Position numbers and translations under genes: made by a program. The notes below the pieces were generated by a model. That model did not search any database. It had not been told where the DNA came from and saw nothing but the letters and a program-made list of their open reading frames with translations. From Rhodoferax sp. (GTDB lineage: Bacteria; Pseudomonadota; Gammaproteobacteria; Burkholderiales; Burkholderiaceae_C), in contig JACKLK010000006.1 in NCBI GenBank assembly GCA_024236015.1, forward strand, positions 277,561-341,560: 64,000 nt of DNA, written 5' to 3'. Of the stretch, positions 60,027 through 64,000 are shown one piece after another. The first letter of the stretch is position 1. Each line of letters begins with the position of its first letter.

Positions 60027-60087
60027 GCCTGGCTGAGCGCGGGCGCGGGCCGGGCGAAGCCGGCCTGCGCCGTGCCACAATTCGTCC

Positions 60088-60663
60088 ATGTTTCTGACGA
60101 TTCCGACCATCATGACCTGGACGCGCATCGTCGCGATTCCTCTGATTGTCGGGATCTTCTACCTGCCGGACACCATGGTGACGATGCCGGTCAAGAATCT
60201 GACCGCGACCGTGATGTTCGTGTTGTTTGCCGCCACCGACTGGCTCGACGGCTTCCTGGCCCGCAAGCTCAACCAGACCTCGTCGTTCGGGGCCTTTCTG
60301 GACCCGGTCGCGGACAAGTTCCTGGTCTGCGCCTCGTTGCTGGTGCTGGTGCACCTGAACCGGGCCGACGTCTTCGTGGGACTGATCATCATCGGGCGGG
60401 AGATCGCGATATCGGCGCTGCGCGAATGGATGGCGCAGATCGGTGCCTCCAAGAGCGTGGCGGTGCACATGATCGGCAAGCTCAAGACGGTCGGGCAGAT
60501 GGTGGCCATTCCGTTCCTGCTGTACGACGGCGTGTTGTTCGGGGTGATCCACACCCGGCAGTGGGGCCAGTGGCTGATCTGGGTGGCGGCCGTGCTGACC
60601 GTCTGGTCCATGGGTTATTACCTCAAGAAGGCCGTGCCGGAGATCCGGGCCCGGGTCAAATGA
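60088..60663 (+). CDS. pgsA: CDP-diacylglycerol-glycerol-3-phosphate phosphatidyltransferase
   Basis: Inner-membrane enzyme making phosphatidylglycerol phosphate. 191 residues. The CDP-alcohol phosphotransferase motif D-G-x2-A-R-x8-G-x3-D-x3-D is complete: DGFLARKLNQTSSFGAFLDP and VADK. About five or six helices. CACAAT-N6-ATG precedes it with no Shine-Dalgarno. It follows uvrC by 61 bp, the usual uvrC-pgsA pairing. Confidence 0.96.
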   Translation: MFLTIPTIMTWTRIVAIPLIVGIFYLPDTMVTMPVKNLTATVMFVLFAATDWLDGFLARKLNQTSSFGAFLDPVADKFLVCASLLVLVHLNRADVFVGLIIIGREIAISALREWMAQIGASKSVAVHMIGKLKTVGQMVAIPFLLYDGVLFGVIHTRQWGQWLIWVAAVLTVWSMGYYLKKAVPEIRARVK

Positions 60664-60700
60664 CCGCACACCGGGTCCGCACCGTGGCCCGCGACGCGAC

Positions 60701-61591
60701 ATGACCCACGAAGCGCAGGTCGACCGGTGGGTGCAGCTGATGCCCGTGGTGTTCGTGCTGATCTGGAGCACCGGCTTCATCGTCGCGCGGTATGGCATGC
60801 CCCATGGGCCGCCGTTCCATTTCCTGGCCATCCGCTTCGCTTTGTCGGTGCTGTGTTTCCTGCCGTGGATCTGGCTGTCGCGGTCGCGCTGGCCGGTCAC
60901 CGGCGTTCAATGGCGCCACCTCGCGATCACCGGGGTGCTGATGCATGCCGGTTACCTGGGCGGTGTCTGGGCCGCGGTGAAGGCCGGCATGGGCTCGGGT
61001 GTGTCGGCGCTGGTCGTCGGGCTGCAGCCGGTACTCACCGCCGTGTGGGTGTCGGCGATGGGCACGCGGGTGAGCGCCCGCCAGTGGGCAGGCCTGGCCC
61101 TGGGGTTGGCAGGTCTGGTATTGGTCGTATCGGCCAAGTTCGGCGCGGGCAGCGCCGGAGACCGGGTCGACATGCTTAACCTGGCGATCGTGGCGATCGG
61201 CCTGGTGTCGATCACGGCGGGCACGCTGTACCAGAAGCGTTACGTGGCGCCCTGCGACGTGCGCACCGCCAATGCGATACAACTGGGCAGTGCGTTCCTG
61301 GTGACCGTGCCGCTGGCGCTGCTCGAGCGCGAATCCATGGTCTGGAACGGCGAGTCGATCGGCGCCATGGCCTGGTCGGTCCTGGTGCTGACGCTGGGCG
61401 GCAGTTCCTTGCTGTATCTGCTGATACAACGCGGCGCCGCGACGTCGGTCACCAGCCTGCTGTATCTGGTGCCGCCGGTTGCGGCGGTGCTGGCGTGGGC
61501 GCTGTTCGGCGAGCCGATCACCGTGTTCACGATGCTGGGCATGGCGATCACGGCCCTGGGGGTGAGCCTGGTGGTGCGGCGGCAGCCGTGA
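60701..61591 (+). CDS. DMT superfamily (EamA) transporter
   Basis: 296 residues with about ten hydrophobic helices in two EamA repeats; the second repeat ends with TSLLYLVPPVAAVLAWALFG, the family hallmark. Probably exports an amino acid or related small metabolite; the substrate is unknown. Start MTHEAQVDRWVQLMPVVFVL. It lies 37 bp after pgsA. Confidence 0.9.
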   Translation: MTHEAQVDRWVQLMPVVFVLIWSTGFIVARYGMPHGPPFHFLAIRFALSVLCFLPWIWLSRSRWPVTGVQWRHLAITGVLMHAGYLGGVWAAVKAGMGSGVSALVVGLQPVLTAVWVSAMGTRVSARQWAGLALGLAGLVLVVSAKFGAGSAGDRVDMLNLAIVAIGLVSITAGTLYQKRYVAPCDVRTANAIQLGSAFLVTVPLALLERESMVWNGESIGAMAWSVLVLTLGGSSLLYLLIQRGAATSVTSLLYLVPPVAAVLAWALFGEPITVFTMLGMAITALGVSLVVRRQP

Positions 61592-61672
61592 CCGGGCGGC
61601 GCATGCCGCCATGCAATGGGAAGGTGGCCTCATGGCCGCCGATATGGATCAACGATGACGAGGACAAGCAAC

Positions 61673-62764
61673 ATGGGCAAGAAGAAGATCGCGGTGATCG
61701 CCGGTGACGGCATCGGCAAGGAAGTGATGCCGCAGGGCCTGCGGGTGATGGAGGCGACAGCCGACAAATTCGGCATCGACCTGCAGTTCGACCACTTCGA
61801 CTTTTCGAGCTGGGACTACTACGAGCGGCACGGCACCATGCTGCCGGACGACTGGAAGGACCGGATCGGCGGGCACGACGCCATTTATTTCGGCGCCGTC
61901 GGCTGGCCGGACAAGATCGCCGACCATGTGTCCTTGTGGGGTTCGCTGCTGCTGTTCCGGCGCGAGTTCGACCAGTACATCAACCTGCGGCCGGCGCGCC
62001 TGATGCCGGGCATCGTCGCACCCGTCGTGCGGCGCGACGGCAGCCGGCGCGAGCCGGGCGAGATCGACATGTACATCGTGCGCGAGAACACCGAGGGCGA
62101 ATATTCCAGCGTCGGCGGGCGCATGTTCGCCGGCACCGAGCGCGAGATCGTGATGCAGGAGACCGTGATGTCGCGGGTCGGCGTGGACCGGGTGTTGCGC
62201 TTTGCGTTCGAACTCGCGCGTTCGCGTCCGAAGAAACACCTGACCAGCGCCACCAAGTCCAACGGCATCGCGATCACGATGCCGTACTGGGACGAGCGTG
62301 CCGCATTGATGGCCAAGGAATACCCGGATGTGACGGTGGACAAGTTCCACATCGACATCCTGACGGCGCATTTCGTGCAGCGCCCGGACTTCTTCGACGT
62401 GGTCGTGGCCAGCAACCTGTTCGGAGACATCCTCAGCGACCTGGGGCCGGCGTGTACCGGCACCATCGGCATTGCGCCGAGCGCGAACCTGAATCCGACG
62501 CGCGCGTTTCCGTCGCTGTTCGAACCGGTGCACGGATCGGCCCCCGACATCGCGGGCAAGGGCGTGGCCAACCCGATCGGACAGATCTGGTGCGGCGCGA
62601 TGATGCTCGACTTCCTGGGGCATCGCGAGGCGCATGACGCCGTGTTGTCGGCGATCGAGGCGGTGCTGGCGCCTGCCAGCGGCGCGCCGCGCACGCCCGA
62701 TATCGGCGGCACGGCCAGTACGGCGGACCTGGGCAAGGCCATCGAGCAGGCCGTGCGGGGCTGA
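61673..62764 (+). CDS. tartrate dehydrogenase / D-malate dehydrogenase-like
   Basis: 363 residues of the isocitrate/isopropylmalate dehydrogenase superfamily, closest to the TtuC/DmlA branch by length and the motifs FGAVGWPDKIADHVSLWGSL and YIVRENTEGEYSSVGGR. LFGDILSDLGPACTGTIG and EPVHGSAPDIAGKG complete the metal and NAD sites. Oxidatively decarboxylates tartrate or D-malate. GAGGA at 61659-61663 supports this ATG over the upstream one at 61616. Confidence 0.9.
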   Translation: MGKKKIAVIAGDGIGKEVMPQGLRVMEATADKFGIDLQFDHFDFSSWDYYERHGTMLPDDWKDRIGGHDAIYFGAVGWPDKIADHVSLWGSLLLFRREFDQYINLRPARLMPGIVAPVVRRDGSRREPGEIDMYIVRENTEGEYSSVGGRMFAGTEREIVMQETVMSRVGVDRVLRFAFELARSRPKKHLTSATKSNGIAITMPYWDERAALMAKEYPDVTVDKFHIDILTAHFVQRPDFFDVVVASNLFGDILSDLGPACTGTIGIAPSANLNPTRAFPSLFEPVHGSAPDIAGKGVANPIGQIWCGAMMLDFLGHREAHDAVLSAIEAVLAPASGAPRTPDIGGTASTADLGKAIEQAVRG

Positions 62765-62916
62765 TGCCCTGTTGCGCCATGCGGTGCGGCGGCCGGGCCA
62801 CCGCACCGATGGCGGGCGGTGCCGGGCCGGTGCTCCGGGCTTGCCCCGTGGCCGCGGGGACGTTCCGCAAAACCGAATAGAATTCGCGTCCGCACCGAAG
62901 TTTGCCGCCCGGCTGG

Positions 62917-62945
62917 TTGACACGCTCGATGTCCGTCGCTCTAAT
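62917..62945 (+). promoter_or_regulatory. hupB sigma-70 promoter
   Basis: TTGACA (62917-62922), 17-bp spacer, TCTAAT (62940-62945): near-consensus. Transcription would begin near 62952, leaving a leader of about 145 nt. The 332-bp stretch 62765-63096 holds only this promoter and the leader. Confidence 0.9.
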
Positions 62946-62950
62946 CAGTC

Positions 62951-63096
62951 GTAGAAGTACGGACTCCGGGATCTGTGACCCAGACCGAAGGTTTCCTGTG
63001 CGACCGAGCCCACCGCCTGACCGACCCGGAGCCGGGTGGTGACCAGATTTCTACGGGGCCAGTCCGACTGCCCCGTATCCTTTCGAGAGGTTCTTT
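62951..63096 (+). ncRNA. foldable 5' leader of hupB
   Basis: The leader can close with GTAGAA (62951-62956) against TTCTAC (63049-63054) and has an inner stem CTCCGGG (62964-62970) with CCCGGAG (63025-63031). A competing hairpin TACGGGG/CCCCGTA with inner CAGT/ACTG (63052-63077) shares bases with the outer stem and ends just before the GAGAGG ribosome site. Mutually exclusive folds next to the start suggest translational control; this is inferred from pairing only. Confidence 0.5.
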
Positions 63097-63369
63097 GTGA
63101 ACAAGACAGAGTTGATTGAACATATCGCCAAGCACGCCGACATTTCCAAGGCCGCGGCAACCCGCGCCCTGGAGTCCACCATCGGTGCCGTCAAGACCAC
63201 GCTGAAAAAAGGCGGCTCGGTCTCGCTGGTCGGCTTCGGCACTTTTGCCGTGGGCAAGCGTGCTGCACGTACCGGTCGCAATCCGCGCACCGGTGCCGCG
63301 ATTAAAATCAAGGCTGCCAAGGTTCCGAAGTTTCGCCCGGGCAAGGCATTGAAAGATGCGTTGAACTGA
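63097..63369 (+). CDS. hupB: HU-beta DNA-binding protein
   Basis: Histone-like nucleoid protein, 90 residues ([20 protein letters not shown]). The DNA-binding arm motif [21 protein letters not shown] is intact. The start codon is GTG at 63097, with GAGAGG at 63085-63090. Preceded by a near-consensus promoter and long leader. tRNA-Val follows 17 bp after the stop and shares the terminator at 63471. In many relatives lon precedes hupB; here a tartrate-dehydrogenase-like gene does. Confidence 0.97.
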   Translation: MNKTELIEHIAKHADISKAAATRALESTIGAVKTTLKKGGSVSLVGFGTFAVGKRAARTGRNPRTGAAIKIKAAKVPKFRPGKALKDALN

Positions 63370-63386
63370 GCTTGTTGATTGCAGTG

Positions 63387-63462
63387 GGGTTCTTAGCTCA
63401 GTTGGTAGAGCGGCGCCCTTACAAGGCGTAGGTCGGCGGTTCGAGCCCGTCAGGACCCACCA
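63387..63462 (+). tRNA. tRNA-Val (anticodon TAC)
   Basis: 76 nt including an encoded CCA. Acceptor GGGTTCT/AGGACCC, D arm GCTC-AGTTGGTA-GAGC, anticodon loop CTTACAA with anticodon TAC, T arm GGCGG-TTCGAGC-CCGTC. It has no promoter of its own in the 17 bp after hupB, so it is probably processed from the hupB transcript. Confidence 0.97.
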
Positions 63463-63470
63463 CTACGGAC

Positions 63471-63498
63471 AAAGGCGAACACGATGTTCGCCTTTTTT
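63471..63498 (+). terminator. terminator of the hupB-tRNA-Val unit
   Basis: 8-bp stem GGCGAACA/TGTTCGCC with a 3-nt loop and six T. Confidence 0.92.
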
Positions 63499-63564
63499 AT
63501 TGATCCGGCCGATGCGCGTGGCGTGTGTCGATCAGCCGGATTCGAATTCATGGAGTAGTAACGC

Positions 63565-64000
63565 ATGTTCGATCTCGTTCGCAAGCACACCAAGGTACTG
63601 ATGTTCCTGATGTTCTTGCTGATCATCCCGGCATTCGTGCTGGTGGGTGTCGATGGGTACAACCAGTTCAGCAACAGCGACCCGAAGGTGGCTTCCGTCG
63701 CCGGGCGCGACATCACCCAGGCCGAATGGGATTTCGCGCACCGCAACGAGGTTGATCGCCTGCGTGCGCAGATGCCCAACATCGATGCGAGTGTGCTGGA
63801 GTCGGCGGTTGCGCGTTATGCCACGCTCGAACGCCTGGTGCGCCAACGCGTGCTGGCCGAGGCCGCCGACAAATTGCGCCTGGCAACCACCGATGCGCGG
63901 TTGGCGCAGGAGTTGCAGCGTAATCCGACCATTGCGGCCTTGCGGGGCCCGGATGGCAAGCTCGACATGGAACGTTACCGCCAGCTGGCGGCAAGCCAGG
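63565..64000 (+). CDS. ppiD: PpiD-type periplasmic chaperone, 5' part
   Basis: The first 145 residues of a SurA_N/PpiD-like peptidyl-prolyl isomerase family chaperone; the rest lies beyond the window. The N-terminal membrane anchor (LMFLMFLLIIPAFVLVGVDG) and the following SVAGRDITQAEWDFAHRNEV are typical. In the family it anchors to the inner membrane and assists outer-membrane protein folding near the Sec translocon. GGAG at 63552-63555 supports this start. Confidence 0.92.
   Translation, partial: MFDLVRKHTKVLMFLMFLLIIPAFVLVGVDGYNQFSNSDPKVASVAGRDITQAEWDFAHRNEVDRLRAQMPNIDASVLESAVARYATLERLVRQRVLAEAADKLRLATTDARLAQELQRNPTIAALRGPDGKLDMERYRQLAASQ

Overview
The window is GC-rich chromosomal DNA from a betaproteobacterium, almost certainly Burkholderiales. 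This rests on the gene order adk-kdsB-Trm112-lpxK-exbD-exbB beside xseA-sodB, a ClpS-ClpA pair, a polyhydroxyalkanoate phasin, hupB-tRNA-Val-ppiD, and an elongation factor P of the arginine type next to its rhamnosyltransferase EarP. An Alcaligenaceae-like member fits, but the family cannot be fixed from this window. I see no insertion sequence, prophage, CRISPR array or rRNA.

Layout. 1-17 kb is mainly housekeeping: a cut-off 2-hydroxyacid dehydrogenase, a DUF1993 protein, lexA with a small downstream gene and two LexA boxes, an asparaginase, the adk-to-exbB lipid A and energy-transduction operon, xseA, sodB, icd, clpS-clpA, and an iron-binding transport protein with a Fur-like site. 17-39.4 kb is accessory in character. 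It holds a patatin lipoprotein, a membrane ferredoxin-adenylyl cyclase, two pairs of glycosyltransferases around an asparagine-synthase-like amidotransferase, a histidine phosphatase, a polysaccharide deacetylase, a Yej/Dpp-like peptide ABC importer, a 910-residue ABC protein whose ATPase site is degenerate, a stand-alone cyclic-nucleotide-binding protein and a second membrane cyclase. 39.6-50.9 kb carries phaP with flanking operator-like repeats, a nitroreductase, a DUF364 protein, pncB, a glyoxylate-reductase-like enzyme, rmuC, an MFS carrier, a LOG protein, a FadL porin and a DHH phosphoesterase. 50.9-56 kb looks like a low-oxygen region: an FNR-type box, a PaaK-like ligase, then DUF3445, thymidine/AMP phosphorylase and PRPP synthetase on the other strand. 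56-64 kb has efp, earP, uvrC, pgsA, an EamA carrier, a tartrate-dehydrogenase-like enzyme, hupB behind a long foldable leader, tRNA-Val and the start of ppiD.

The best candidate for an undescribed system is 18.3-39.4 kb. Two class III nucleotide cyclases bracket an apparently coordinated set for making or modifying a glycan (possibly amidated), importing peptides, and a transport-like machine with a pseudo-ATPase next to a cyclic-nucleotide receptor. Most + strand genes there overlap by 4 bp or are spaced about 10 bp apart. A chemical product and a second-messenger circuit are inferences from content and order.

At the level of expression, many genes lack a Shine-Dalgarno sequence and instead have a -10-like hexamer (CACAAT, TAGAAT, TATCAT, TACACT) exactly 6 nt before the start codon, which suggests frequent leaderless mRNAs. 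Several start codons were chosen with that in mind.
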